Part shown: in pieces, positions 34,155-43,106 of the stretch | Layout of the letters: every line of letters begins with the position of its first letter | Numbering within the stretch: the stretch's first letter is position 1 | NCBI GenBank assembly: GCA_945892985.1 | Contig: CAMDDU010000035.1 | Span: forward strand, 1 to 46,639 | Source: CAITSH01 sp945892985 | GTDB lineage: Bacteria > Pseudomonadota > Gammaproteobacteria > Burkholderiales > SG8-39 | Reading direction: 5' to 3' | Length of the DNA: 46,639 bases | Notes under the pieces: model-generated | What the model was told of the DNA's origin: nothing | What the model saw: the letters and a program-made list of their open reading frames with translations, nothing else | Database searches by the model: none | Program-made: the position numbers and the translations under genes

Positions 34155-36224
34155 TTATAGCAAAGGCACGACCAGCAGCGCCACGATGTTGATGATTTTG
34201 ATCAACGGGTTCACCGCCGGGCCGGCGGTGTCCTTGTACGGGTCGCCCACGGTGTCGCCGGTGACGGCGGCCTTGTGCGCATCCGAACCCTTGCCGCCGT
34301 AATGGCCGTCTTCAATGTATTTCTTGGCGTTGTCCCAGGCGCCACCACCGGTGGTCATCGAGATGGCGACAAAAATACCGGTAACGATGGAACCCATCAA
34401 CACGCCGCCCAAGGCGACCGGGCCGAGGGCGAGGCCGACTACGATGGGCACGGCGACCGGCAGCAACGAAGGAACGATCATTTCCTTGATCGCCGCTTTG
34501 GTCAGCATGTCCACCGCCACGCCGTACTCGGGTTTCGCGGTGCCTTCCATAATGCCGGGGATTTCCTTGAACTGGCGGCGCACTTCAATCACCACCGAGC
34601 CGGCGGCGCGGCCCACCGCCTCCATCGCCATCGCAGCGAACATGTAGGGAATCAGACCGCCGATCAACAGGCCGATGACCACCATGTGGTTCGACAGGTC
34701 AAAGGACACCACCTTGCCCGCGGCCTCAAGGGCGTGGGTGTAATCGGCAAACAGCACCAGCGCGGCGAGCGCGGCCGAACCAATGGCGTAACCCTTGGTC
34801 ACCGCCTTGGTGGTGTTGCCCACCGCATCGAGCGGGTCGGTGATGGCGCGCACCGAGTCGGGCAGCTTGGCCATCTCGGCGATACCACCGGCGTTGTCGG
34901 TGATGGGACCGTAGGCATCCAGCGCGACGATGATCCCGGCCATGGACAGCATCGAGGTCGCGGCGATGGCAATGCCGTAAAGACCACCCAGTTTGTAGGC
35001 GAGCAGAATGGACACGCAAACCGACAGAACCGGCCAGGCGCAGGACTTCATCGAGATGCCGATGCCGGCGATGATGTTGGTGGCATGGCCCGTGGTTGAC
35101 GCCTGCGCAACGTGGCGCACCGGCGCGTACTCGGTCGCGGTGTAGTACTCGGTGATCACCACCATCAGTGCGGTCAATACCAGACCGACCATGGCGGCGC
35201 CCCACAGGTGCCACACAGTGATCAGGCGCTTGCTGTCGCCCATATCGAAGGGCACGCTCTTCAGCACATCACCCATAATCCAGTCGGTAATGAAAAAGAA
35301 GGCAATCGCCGAGAGCACGCCGGCGACGATGAGGCCCTTGTAGAGGGCGTTCATGATTTTCGAGCCCGGCGTGGCTTTCACAAACATGCAACCGATGACC
35401 GAGGCGATGATGGAGAAGCCGCCAAGAACCAGCGGATAAATCACCGCTGCGGAGGTTTCCGTTTTGACCATCAGCGCGCCGAGGATCATCGTGGCGATCA
35501 GCGTCACGGCGTAGGTCTCGAACAGATCGGCCGCCATGCCGGCGCAGTCACCAACGTTGTCGCCGACGTTATCGGCGATCACCGCCGGATTGCGCGGGTC
35601 GTCTTCGGGGATGCCCGCTTCGACCTTGCCCACAAGATCGGCGCCGACGTCAGCACCCTTGGTGAAGATGCCGCCGCCAAGACGCGCAAAAATCGAGATC
35701 AGCGAACCACCAAAACCAAAACCGACCAGCGGTTTGATCACTTCGGCCAGCGGCGCACCGTGCGCACCGGAGGTGACCAGGATGGCGTAGTAGCCGGCAA
35801 CACCCAGCAGGCCAAGTCCAACCACCAGCATGCCGGTGATGGCACCGCCGCGAAAGGCAACCTGCAAGGCCTCGTTAAGCCCTGTACGGGCGGCCTCGGC
35901 GGTGCGCACGTTGGCGCGAACCGAAATATTCATACCGATGTAACCGGTGGCGCCGGAGAGCACCGCGCCGAGCAAAAAGCCCCAGGCGGTGGCCCAACCC
36001 AGGCCAGGCACCAGGCCGACGACGAGAAACAGAATCGCGCCCACTATGCCGATGGTGGTGTATTGGCGGTTGAGATAGGCCATGGCACCGGCCTGGATCG
36101 CCGCAGCGATCTCACGCATGCGGTCGTTGCCGGTGGGCAGGGCGAGAATCCACTTGGTGGACACCGCGCCGTAGATGATCGCGAACAAAGAGCACGCGAG
36201 CGCGAACCAAAGGCCTGCAGTCAT
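34155..36224 (-). CDS. hppA: Membrane-bound proton-translocating pyrophosphatase, K+-independent type
   Basis: Integral membrane pump that couples PPi hydrolysis to H+ export. The 689-residue, roughly 16-helix protein has the PPi-binding DVGADLVGKVEAGIPEDDPRNPAVIADNVGDNVGD region and a second acidic cluster near the C-terminus (DNAKKYIEDG, GDTVGDPYKDTAGP). The motif GNTTKAVTKG has Lys where K+-dependent enzymes have Ala, which marks the K+-independent class. A good ribosome-binding AGGGAG precedes the ATG. It follows the PPi-dependent phosphofructokinase gene after a 358-bp gap containing a heptamer repeat, and together they suggest PPi-linked energy conservation. Confidence 0.95.
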   Translation of the reverse strand: MTAGLWFALACSLFAIIYGAVSTKWILALPTGNDRMREIAAAIQAGAMAYLNRQYTTIGIVGAILFLVVGLVPGLGWATAWGFLLGAVLSGATGYIGMNISVRANVRTAEAARTGLNEALQVAFRGGAITGMLVVGLGLLGVAGYYAILVTSGAHGAPLAEVIKPLVGFGFGGSLISIFARLGGGIFTKGADVGADLVGKVEAGIPEDDPRNPAVIADNVGDNVGDCAGMAADLFETYAVTLIATMILGALMVKTETSAAVIYPLVLGGFSIIASVIGCMFVKATPGSKIMNALYKGLIVAGVLSAIAFFFITDWIMGDVLKSVPFDMGDSKRLITVWHLWGAAMVGLVLTALMVVITEYYTATEYAPVRHVAQASTTGHATNIIAGIGISMKSCAWPVLSVCVSILLAYKLGGLYGIAIAATSMLSMAGIIVALDAYGPITDNAGGIAEMAKLPDSVRAITDPLDAVGNTTKAVTKGYAIGSAALAALVLFADYTHALEAAGKVVSFDLSNHMVVIGLLIGGLIPYMFAAMAMEAVGRAAGSVVIEVRRQFKEIPGIMEGTAKPEYGVAVDMLTKAAIKEMIVPSLLPVAVPIVVGLALGPVALGGVLMGSIVTGIFVAISMTTGGGAWDNAKKYIEDGHYGGKGSDAHKAAVTGDTVGDPYKDTAGPAVNPLIKIINIVALLVVPLL

Positions 36225-36582
36225 AATTTCTCCCTAGACTTGATGAATAATTTGATCCGCGGCCGATTCTTTAGCTGGCTGTCGGCAGACCGGCGGATGA
36301 CTTGTGCTTGTTAGAGCAAAATTATAGCAGCCCGGACACCCTCCGCGATAGGGTCAAGGCTTCAGGCTTGCGGGAGTTCGCCCCGGCTTGCCCCGGAAAG
36401 CCCGCTTTGGCACCCGGGGGCAGGGCAATTCGGGCCTGTCAAGGCACCGCCCTGCTACGCATGTTTGGGCTTGGGGCGGTTTGGCGTTTGGCGTTTGGCG
36501 TTTGGCGTTTGGCGTTTGGCGCCCGCCGCACACCGCACACCCAAGGCGGAGGACGCCGAAGCAAAGCGTCTGCGCAGTCGCC
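36225..36582. other. 358-bp intergenic region between hppA and pfp
   Basis: No coding frame with family features was seen. It contains the GTTTGGC heptamer tract. The AT-rich stretch just upstream of hppA may contain a promoter that lets hppA be expressed separately from pfp, but I could not define one. Confidence 0.55.
36479..36520. repeat. Heptanucleotide tandem repeat, (GTTTGGC)x6
   Basis: Six perfect 7-bp units in the gap between hppA and pfp. Such tracts change length by slippage. Because seven is not a multiple of three and the tract is intergenic, any effect would be on spacing or RNA structure, not reading frame. Confidence 0.95.
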
Positions 36583-37869
36583 TCAGACCGTGAACATCCC
36601 CAGGCGCTTGGGAACCGGCACGTTTTTAAGCACCGGATAGTCAGGCAGGCCATTGCGGTAAGGCGGCGGCGACTCTCCCTGAACCAGTGGAACAAGGTAC
36701 TCGCGCGCCTTTCCCGTAATACCAAATCCGCCGGCGCCGATAAACGATGCGGGTAGTTTTTTTTCCCTGTTGGCGATGCGCGCCAGCGGCGCGGGGGTCA
36801 GCGTCCAGCGATATGGCGTCTGGCTGGTGCGGCGAAGGGCCGGCATGACGGCATTCAACCCTTGCAACGCGTATTCCACCGCAGCCCTGCCCACCGCGTA
36901 AGACTGCTCAAGGTCGGTCTTGGAGGCGAGGTGCCGCGCCGAGCGCTGCAGATAATCGGCAAGCGCCCAATGATATTTGTAGCCGAGTTTTTGCCGCACA
37001 AGCTTGGCAACCAGTTCGCCCGCGCCCCCCAATTGTGCATGCCCGAACGCATCCTTGATCCCGACCTCGGAAAAGAAAGTTCCGTCGGGCGCCCGAAGCC
37101 CCTCTGAAACGCCGATGCAGCAATAGCCGTGCGAGCGCACCAGCGCATCAACGCGGGCGAGAAATCTCCTCTCGTCGAAAATCACCTCCGGAAACAGCAG
37201 CAGCAGGGGTAGGTCATGCCCCTTGTCGGCCGCAAGCCCGACCGCCGCGGTAATCCAGCCGGCGTGCCGGCCCATCACCTCCATGACAAATATTTTGGTC
37301 GAAGTCTTGGCCATCGATGCAATATCGAAGGCCGCCTCGCGCATGGATGTGGCGACATATTTGGCCACCGAACCGAAACCCGGCGAATTGTCAGTCAAGG
37401 CAAGGTCGTTATCCACGGTCTTGGGCACATGTATGCACGACACCGGATAACCGAGCCGCGCGGAAATCTTCGACACCTTGTAGCAGGTGTCGGCCGAATC
37501 ATTGCCGCCGTTGTAAAAAAAATAACCGATGTCGTGCGCGCGGAACACCTCGATCAGGCGTTCAAACTGCACACGATTTTCATCAAAGCCCTTGAGCTTG
37601 TAGCGGCAGGATCCAAAAGCGCCGCCCGGCGTGTGCTTGAGCGCGGAAATGGCCGAGGCGGACTCCCTGGAGGTGTCGATCAGGTCTTCGGTGAGCACGC
37701 CCAGAATGCCGTTGCGGCCGGCAAATATCTTGCCTATTGCGGGCTTGCCACCCTTGCCGGCTTTTGCAAAGCTGCGCGCGGTTTCAATCACGCCGGCGGC
37801 CGACGCGTTAATGACGGCGGTCATCCCGCCCGATTGGGCGTAAAGGCCGTTACGCGGTCTGTGCGACAT
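36583..37869 (-). CDS. pfp: PPi-dependent 6-phosphofructokinase
   Basis: Reversibly interconverts fructose 6-phosphate and fructose 1,6-bisphosphate using PPi rather than ATP. The 428-residue product has YAQSGGMTAVINAS at the N-terminus, GGNDSADT (the Asp that blocks ATP use), PKTVDNDL (Lys typical of PPi enzymes) and VMEVMGRHAGW. Its start overlaps the end of fbp by 20 bases. With fbp, adk and hppA alongside, the cluster links glycolytic and gluconeogenic flux to PPi. Similar pfp-hppA linkage is known from methanotrophs such as Methylococcus. Confidence 0.93.
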   Translation of the reverse strand: MSHRPRNGLYAQSGGMTAVINASAAGVIETARSFAKAGKGGKPAIGKIFAGRNGILGVLTEDLIDTSRESASAISALKHTPGGAFGSCRYKLKGFDENRVQFERLIEVFRAHDIGYFFYNGGNDSADTCYKVSKISARLGYPVSCIHVPKTVDNDLALTDNSPGFGSVAKYVATSMREAAFDIASMAKTSTKIFVMEVMGRHAGWITAAVGLAADKGHDLPLLLLFPEVIFDERRFLARVDALVRSHGYCCIGVSEGLRAPDGTFFSEVGIKDAFGHAQLGGAGELVAKLVRQKLGYKYHWALADYLQRSARHLASKTDLEQSYAVGRAAVEYALQGLNAVMPALRRTSQTPYRWTLTPAPLARIANREKKLPASFIGAGGFGITGKAREYLVPLVQGESPPPYRNGLPDYPVLKNVPVPKRLGMFTV

Positions 37870-38893
37870 GTCCCGAATCGCGCGCTTCGCAATGGTAGGC
37901 GGTCACACGCTCGACCTCGTTGCGCGACCCGAGCACCACGCCCACGCGCTGGTGCAGCGCCGTGGGCTGCAGGTCGAGTATGCGTGTCGCACCATCGGTT
38001 GCCGCACCACCGGCCTGCTCGACGATGAAGGCCATGGGATTGGCCTCGTAGAGCAGGCGCAAGCGGCCCTTCGGTGTCTTGGCATCGCACGGATACAAGA
38101 ACACGCCGCCGCGGCACAAGATGCGGAACACGTCGGCAACCATGGAGGCCACCCAGCGCATGTTGAAATCCTTGCCGCGTACGCCGGTCTTGCCGGCGAG
38201 GCACTCGTCGATGTAGCGCTTCACCGGCGCCGACCAGTGCCGCATATTGGACATGTTGATGGCGAATTCCTGGGTGTCGGCCGGAATGGTGACCGCCGCG
38301 TCGGTCAGCACAAAACTGCCAAGCTCGCGATCCAGGGTGAACGCCGCCACGCCGTGCCCGACCGTGAGCACCAGCATGGTCGAGGGCCCGTAAACGGCGA
38401 ACCCCGCAGCCACCTGCTCGCGCCCGGGTTGCAGGAAAGCTTTTTCATCCGGCTCCTGAACGCCCTCGGGACAGCGCAGCACCGAAAAAATAGTACCGAT
38501 GGACACGTTGACGTCAATGTTGGACGAGCCGTCCAGCGGATCAAACAAGAGCAGGAACTCGCCGCGCGGATAACGGCTCGGAATGGGGTGCGGATGCTCC
38601 ATCTCCTCCGAGGCCATTGCCGCGAGGTGTCCGCCCCATTCGTTGGCTTCGAGCAGCACCTCGTTGGAAATGACATCGAGTTTTTTCTGCGCCTCGCCCT
38701 GCACGTTGTCGCTGCCGGCCCCGCCGAGCACGCCGCCCAATGCGCCCTTTGACACGGCGTTGCCAATCATCTTGCAGGCGCGCGTGACCACCTCAATCAA
38801 CAGGCGCTGGTCGGCTGAAACCGCGCCCTTTTCGCGCTGCTGCTCGATCAGATACTGCGTCAGCGTAACCCTGCGCCCGGGAGTGCGTGTCAT
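37850..38893 (-). CDS. fbp: Fructose-1,6-bisphosphatase class I
   Basis: Gluconeogenic phosphatase giving fructose 6-phosphate. The 347-residue product has the metal-binding FDPLDGSSNIDVN motif, SNMRHWSAPVKRYIDECL, and the C-terminal YEANPMAFIVEQAGG signature. The start is the ATG at MTRTPGRRVTLTQYL; the longer upstream frame is not family-like. It is 19 bp after adk and overlaps pfp by 20 bp. Having both Fbp and reversible PPi-PFK next to each other implies flexible control of this step. Confidence 0.94.
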   Translation of the reverse strand: MTRTPGRRVTLTQYLIEQQREKGAVSADQRLLIEVVTRACKMIGNAVSKGALGGVLGGAGSDNVQGEAQKKLDVISNEVLLEANEWGGHLAAMASEEMEHPHPIPSRYPRGEFLLLFDPLDGSSNIDVNVSIGTIFSVLRCPEGVQEPDEKAFLQPGREQVAAGFAVYGPSTMLVLTVGHGVAAFTLDRELGSFVLTDAAVTIPADTQEFAINMSNMRHWSAPVKRYIDECLAGKTGVRGKDFNMRWVASMVADVFRILCRGGVFLYPCDAKTPKGRLRLLYEANPMAFIVEQAGGAATDGATRILDLQPTALHQRVGVVLGSRNEVERVTAYHCEARDSGHVAQTA

Positions 38894-38912
38894 CGTTTGC
38901 TTTTCATCACTA

Positions 38913-39566
38913 TCAAACCAGCGCGCCGAGGGCGCGGCGCTGGATTTCCTCCACTGCGCCAGTGCCGGCGATATTGCGGTATTTTGGCGCGCGCGCATCG
39001 GCGGCGGCGGCCCAACGGGAGTAGTAATCGACCAGGGGCCGCGTCTGCGAATGATAGACCTCGAGCCGTTTTTTTACCGTTTCCTCACGGTCATCGTCGC
39101 GCTGCATGAGATCATCGCCCGTCACATCGTCCTTGCCGGCCACCTTGGGCGGGTTGAATAGGACATGGTAGGTCCGGCCGCTGCTGGCGTGCACGCGCCG
39201 GCCGCTCATGCGCGAGATGATTTCGGCGTCGGGCACATCAATCTCGAGCACGAAATCGAGACCGACCCCGGCCACCTTCATCGCATCCGCCTGCGGAATG
39301 GTGCGCGGAAAGCCGTCAAACAAGTAGCCTTTGGCGCAATCGGCCTCCTTGAGGCGCTCCTTGACGAGGCCGATGATGATGTCGTCGGAAACAAGCCCGC
39401 CCGAATCCATCACCTTTTTCGCGGCAATCCCGAGCGGCGTGCCCGCCTTCACCGCGGCACGCAGCATGTCTCCGGTGGAGATTTGCGGGATCCCAAACTT
39501 CTCCTTGATGAAGCTGGCTTGGGTTCCCTTCCCAGCACCCGGTGGCCCGAGCAGGATGAGCCGCAT
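38913..39566 (-). CDS. adk: Adenylate kinase
   Basis: Balances AMP, ADP and ATP. The 217-residue product has the P-loop GPPGAGKGTQ (8-17), the NMP-binding region with STGDMLR, FDGFPRT, and the long-form LID domain (GRRVHASSGRTYHVLFNPP) with no zinc cysteines. A 132-bp gap with direct AGTACTGA repeats separates it from kdsB, so it may have its own promoter. In this cluster it also regenerates ADP from AMP released with PPi. Confidence 0.95.
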   Translation of the reverse strand: MRLILLGPPGAGKGTQASFIKEKFGIPQISTGDMLRAAVKAGTPLGIAAKKVMDSGGLVSDDIIIGLVKERLKEADCAKGYLFDGFPRTIPQADAMKVAGVGLDFVLEIDVPDAEIISRMSGRRVHASSGRTYHVLFNPPKVAGKDDVTGDDLMQRDDDREETVKKRLEVYHSQTRPLVDYYSRWAAAADARAPKYRNIAGTGAVEEIQRRALGALV

Positions 39567-39698
39567 GAGTGTGTCCTTATCGTTATGTCCGGCCCTATAT
39601 ACTGCCTATTGCCAATTGGACCGAATCATTAAAGTACTGAAGTACTGAACTTACCGGTTCCGCGTTCCGCGGTCAAACTCCATAGAGGGGCCGCGCGA

Positions 39699-40466
39699 TC
39701 ACAGCGCGGCAAAAATGGCGCGCACCTGAGCCAGATCCTCGGGCGTGTCCACCCCTGCGGGCGGCGCCTCAGCGCAGACCGCTACTGCGATGCGATAGCC
39801 ATGCCATAGTGCGCGTAATTGCTCCAGGGATTCAAGCTGTTCGGCCGGGGCTGGCGCAAGACTGCCGTAGGTGCGTAAAAAGCCGGCGCGATAGGCGTAA
39901 AGCCCGACATGACGAAAGTAGGCGTCCTGTGCAGGCAGGTCCGCCCTCCCCTGGCCGAAACCGTAGCGCCAGAAGGGGATCGGTGCTCGGCTGAAATAAT
40001 GGGCGTACCCGCGCTTGTCCAATGTCACCTTGACCACGTTGGGGCTGAATACATCCTGCCTATCGTGGATGGCATGGCATGCGGTGGCAATCGCAGCATC
40101 ATCCCTGTCACGTAATAATTCAGCCACCTGCGCCAGCAATTGCGGCGGCGCCAAGGGCTCGTCACCCTGCAGGTTGACAACGATGGCATCATCCGCAAGC
40201 CCAAGTTGCATCACCACTTCAGCAATGCGGTCGGTGCCGGTCGCGTGCTCCGCGCGGGTCATCAGTGCGTCAACGCCGTGCTCGCGCGCCGCGGCAAGAA
40301 TGTCGGCGTGGTCGGTGGCGATCACCACGCCGCTTGCCCCGCTCAGTCTGGCGCGCTCGGCAACGCGCACCACCATTGGCTTGCCACCGATGTCGGCCAG
40401 GGGCTTGCCCGGCAGCCTGCTGGAAGCAAAGCGTGCGGGAATGACAACGCGAAACGGGACCGGCAT
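39699..40466 (-). CDS. kdsB: 3-deoxy-manno-octulosonate cytidylyltransferase
   Basis: Activates KDO as CMP-KDO for the lipopolysaccharide inner core. The 255-residue product has the nucleotide-binding VVIPARFASSRLPGKPLADIGGKPM start, NLQGDEPLAPPQLL, and RHVGLYAYRAGFL. It follows the Trm112-family gene by 16 bp and belongs to the envelope gene set with lpxK. It shows that the host makes LPS. Confidence 0.95.
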   Translation of the reverse strand: MPVPFRVVIPARFASSRLPGKPLADIGGKPMVVRVAERARLSGASGVVIATDHADILAAAREHGVDALMTRAEHATGTDRIAEVVMQLGLADDAIVVNLQGDEPLAPPQLLAQVAELLRDRDDAAIATACHAIHDRQDVFSPNVVKVTLDKRGYAHYFSRAPIPFWRYGFGQGRADLPAQDAYFRHVGLYAYRAGFLRTYGSLAPAPAEQLESLEQLRALWHGYRIAVAVCAEAPPAGVDTPEDLAQVRAIFAAL

Positions 40467-40482
40467 AAGACCAGGCCCCTTG

Positions 40483-40665
40483 TTATTCGATCTCTTCGAG
40501 CGGCTCGAGCTTGCGCGCCTCGCCTTCGAGCATCACGGGAATACCATCGCGAATTGCAAATGCGAGACGGTCCGCCTTACAAACCAGTTCCTGCTCGGTT
40601 TTGCGCAAGACAAGCGGCCCCTTGCAAAGCGGACATACTAAGATTTCAAGAAGGCGGGCGTCCAT
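40483..40665 (-). CDS. Trm112-family zinc-ribbon-like protein (YcaR type)
   Basis: The 60-residue protein starts MDARLLEILVCPLCKGPLVL and ends with DGIPVMLEGEAR, both family hallmarks. Only the first CPLC pair remains, plus one Cys in ELVCKADRLAF, so a full zinc site is doubtful. Trm112 proteins stabilise methyltransferases; bacterial ones are small accessory proteins. The start overlaps the lpxK end by 20 bp, and the order lpxK-Trm112-kdsB is widely conserved in Proteobacteria. Confidence 0.92.
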   Translation of the reverse strand: MDARLLEILVCPLCKGPLVLRKTEQELVCKADRLAFAIRDGIPVMLEGEARKLEPLEEIE

Positions 40666-41656
40666 GAATTCGCTTCATAATGAGTTCGATCAGGGCCGGA
40701 TCGACTTCGGCGTCAACCTCAAGCGCGTAAAGGTCTGCACGCCCGAAGTGACGGCATTTTACCGCATCCTTCTCGGTCATCAGTACCGCGTCGCAGTCAT
40801 CAAAGTGCAAATCTTCGCGGGAAAACATATGATGATCGGGAAAGGCATGCGGCACACAGGCGAGCCCCGTCGCAGCGATCTGGGCAAAAAAACGCGCGGG
40901 GTTGCCGATGCCGGCGACCGCGTGCACACGCAAGCCGGCCAGGGCGGACGGCGCAAGTTCGCGCTCCGGTAGGTCAAGGCGATAGATCCGCCGCGTCACC
41001 AGACGCATGCCAAAGCGCCCAAGCGCGTTGGCGGCATCAAGCGACGGTGCGGATGCGACGGCGTTGATCACGCGCGCATCGACAGCCCTCGTGGCCGGTT
41101 CACGCAGCGGCCCGGCCGGTAGCATCAGGCCGTTACCCAGGCCGCGATCATCTTCGACGGCAATCTCGAAATCCCTTGCCAGTGCGTAATGCTGCAGTCC
41201 GTCATCAAGCAGGAGCACGGTGCAATCCGGATGGGCGGCCAGCAGGGCTGCACCGGCCGCCGCGCGATCACGCCCCACCCAGACCGGACATCCGCTGCGC
41301 ATGGCGAGCAGCAACGGTTCGTCGCCGCTATCCGCGGCCTCACCAAGCGCCGACACCTCGCGCGGCACTAAACCGGTGCCGCCATAGCCGCGACTGACAA
41401 TCCCGGCGCGCAGCCCACGCCGGGCAAATTCTCTTGCCAGGGCGATGACCAAGGGCGTTTTACCACTGCCACCGACGGTAAGATTGCCGACCACAATCAC
41501 CGGAACGGCGAGGCGCGTGCTGCGAAACAAGCCAAGACGAAACGCCTGTCGCCTCAGCGCAACGAGCAGGCGAAAGAGCAGGCTTGCGGGGTAAAGGGTC
41601 AACGCTAGGGCATCGCGCCGGCTCCAGTGGCGCGCGATGAACTCGAATGAGGACAT
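40646..41656 (-). CDS. lpxK: Tetraacyldisaccharide 4'-kinase
   Basis: Inner-membrane kinase of lipid A biosynthesis, phosphorylating the 4' position of the lipid A precursor. The 336-residue product has an N-terminal hydrophobic segment (about 15-37), the P-loop VVGNLTVGGSGKTPL, RGYGG, LLLDDGLQHYALARD, and the C-terminal PDHHMFSREDL and MTEKDAVKC. It follows exbD by 11 bp and overlaps the Trm112-family gene. Confidence 0.94.
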   Translation of the reverse strand: MSSFEFIARHWSRRDALALTLYPASLLFRLLVALRRQAFRLGLFRSTRLAVPVIVVGNLTVGGSGKTPLVIALAREFARRGLRAGIVSRGYGGTGLVPREVSALGEAADSGDEPLLLAMRSGCPVWVGRDRAAAGAALLAAHPDCTVLLLDDGLQHYALARDFEIAVEDDRGLGNGLMLPAGPLREPATRAVDARVINAVASAPSLDAANALGRFGMRLVTRRIYRLDLPERELAPSALAGLRVHAVAGIGNPARFFAQIAATGLACVPHAFPDHHMFSREDLHFDDCDAVLMTEKDAVKCRHFGRADLYALEVDAEVDPALIELIMKRIHGRPPS

Positions 41657-41667
41657 CGCGAGAGGGC

Positions 41668-42084
41668 TTACTTGCCAGTCTGGGTGGCGAAGGAAATCTG
41701 GCCGTAGCCGGCCTGCTGCGCAGCCTGCATCACGGTAATAACCGACTGGTGCGTTGTTGCCGCATCGGCGTTGATGATCACCACAGGGTCTTTCATAGTT
41801 GCACCGACGCGGCGCATTTCCGCAGACAGCCCTCCCGCATCGCGCGCGGCGACGGGCGTTTTGCCGATGAAATACTGCCCGGCGGCGCTGACGACGATGC
41901 TGATCTCGTTGGCACGGTCGGCCTGTTTTTCCGCGTCGGCGGTCGGCAGGTTGATCTGCAACTCGGCAAAACGGGAGTATGTGGTGGTGAGCATAAGGAA
42001 AATGATGATCACCAAGAGCACATCGATCAGCGGGATGAGGTTCATCTCCGGATCTTCCTTGACCCTGCTGCGGCCGAAATTCAT
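41668..42084 (-). CDS. exbD: ExbD/TolR-family biopolymer transport protein
   Basis: Proton-motive-force transducer subunit. The 138-residue protein has a short cytoplasmic N-terminus, one transmembrane helix with the essential Asp (MNLIPLIDVLLVIIIFLML), and a periplasmic domain ending in the alternating MQAAQQAGYGQISFAT segment. It pairs with the adjacent ExbB-like protein. In this gene order the pair is usually annotated exbB-exbD; its energised partner (TonB-type or MsbA-associated) is not in the window. Confidence 0.9.
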   Translation of the reverse strand: MNFGRSRVKEDPEMNLIPLIDVLLVIIIFLMLTTTYSRFAELQINLPTADAEKQADRANEISIVVSAAGQYFIGKTPVAARDAGGLSAEMRRVGATMKDPVVIINADAATTHQSVITVMQAAQQAGYGQISFATQTGK

Positions 42085-42714
42085 TTACTTGCCGGCCTGT
42101 TCGCTGCTATCGAGACGCTCTCCATGCACCATGTCCACCAGCCTTGCCGCCTGCAGTTCCATCTCGATTACAAAACCATCGACAAGACCGCGGAAATGAC
42201 GGAAGAAAATCATGCTCGGGATGGCGATGACCAGACCAAATCCGGTGTTGTACAAGGCCACCGAAATGCCGTGCGCCAATTGCGTTGGGTTGGTGCCGGT
42301 GGGCGCGTTCGAACCGAAAATCTCGATCATGCCCACGACCGTTCCGAACAGGCCCATCAACGGACTGATCGAGGCGATGGTTCCAAGCGTCGTCAAAAAA
42401 CGCTCCAGTTCATGCGTCACGCCGCGGCCGGCCTCTTCAATGGATTCCTTCATCACATAGCGCGAGCTTTTGTGGTTGCGCAATCCTGCCGATAGCACCT
42501 GACCCAGCGGCGAATCTTGCGCCAGCTTGGAGAGCAGCTCGGGTGTGATGCCCTGCTGTCGGTACGCCGCAAGCACTTTATCGAGCAAACCGGCCGGAAC
42601 GATCTTGCTTCTTCGAAGAGTGACGAGGCGCTCAATAATGAGCGCGACCGCAATGACCGATGCCAGCAGTAACGGATAAATCGGCCAGCCTGCCGCCTGA
42701 ATAATTGCCCACAT
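42085..42714 (-). CDS. exbB: ExbB/TolQ/MotA-family proton channel
   Basis: The 209-residue inner-membrane protein has three hydrophobic segments: YPLLLASVIAVALIIERL near the N-terminus, TLGTIASISPLMGLFGTVVGMIEIF and ALYNTGFGLVIAIPSMIFF. These carry the conserved Pro/Gly and Thr residues of the channel. Its stop codon directly abuts the exbD start codon. It is the first gene of a minus-strand series that runs to hppA, and its upstream region contains the DnaA-box cluster. Confidence 0.92.
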   Translation of the reverse strand: MWAIIQAAGWPIYPLLLASVIAVALIIERLVTLRRSKIVPAGLLDKVLAAYRQQGITPELLSKLAQDSPLGQVLSAGLRNHKSSRYVMKESIEEAGRGVTHELERFLTTLGTIASISPLMGLFGTVVGMIEIFGSNAPTGTNPTQLAHGISVALYNTGFGLVIAIPSMIFFRHFRGLVDGFVIEMELQAARLVDMVHGERLDSSEQAGK

Positions 42715-43106
42715 GCCAGTTTATCTTTCGATTATTTTGACCGTCGCCACTTTAGCCTGCATGGGGTTTTTCAGCAAGGCTGCACTTTGGCATCAAGACC
42801 TTGAAGCGACTTGCTGAAACTTTGCATTCGCTTTGTTGCGCTTGGCACGACAAATTTTTCTTTGAAAAAATTAATGTTATCCACTAATGTTATCCACATA
42901 TGCTGTGGATAAGCTTGTGCATAAAGCACCCAATAAGGCTCAAAAGTGGCGTCAAATAAGGAGATTTCCTAGATTGCACAAAAAGTGAACTATTGTATTT
43001 GTTCAATTAATTCATGGCGTTAAAAATATCTACCTAGGGGAGGATTAACAAATCGCATGATCGCCGCCTAGACTAATGGCTAGTGTGGATAGTGTAGACT
43101 TCACCT
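42715..43106. other. 392-bp AT-rich divergent intergenic region between exbB and xseA
   Basis: The stretch from about 42850 to 43040 is clearly AT-richer than the rest of the window and carries the DnaA-box cluster. A further near-match, TGTGGATAG, lies at 43084-43092. Genes leave in both directions. No convincing ORF or RNA gene was seen. It could be a promoter region, a DnaA titration or reactivation site, or an origin. Confidence 0.75.
42877..42924. promoter_or_regulatory. Cluster of four DnaA boxes
   Basis: Within 48 bp: TTATCCACT at 42877, TTATCCACA at 42890, and on the other strand TTATCCACA at 42904-42912 and TTATGCACA at 42916-42924. The last three match the TTATNCACA consensus exactly. 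The first two are spaced by 13 bp in tandem, and the middle pair forms a perfect inverted repeat with a 5-nt loop. An AT-rich stretch follows on the xseA side. Confidence 0.82.

Noticed and set aside
35112..36314. A 400-codon plus-strand frame opposite hppA
   Set aside because: Antisense shadow of a highly conserved membrane pyrophosphatase.
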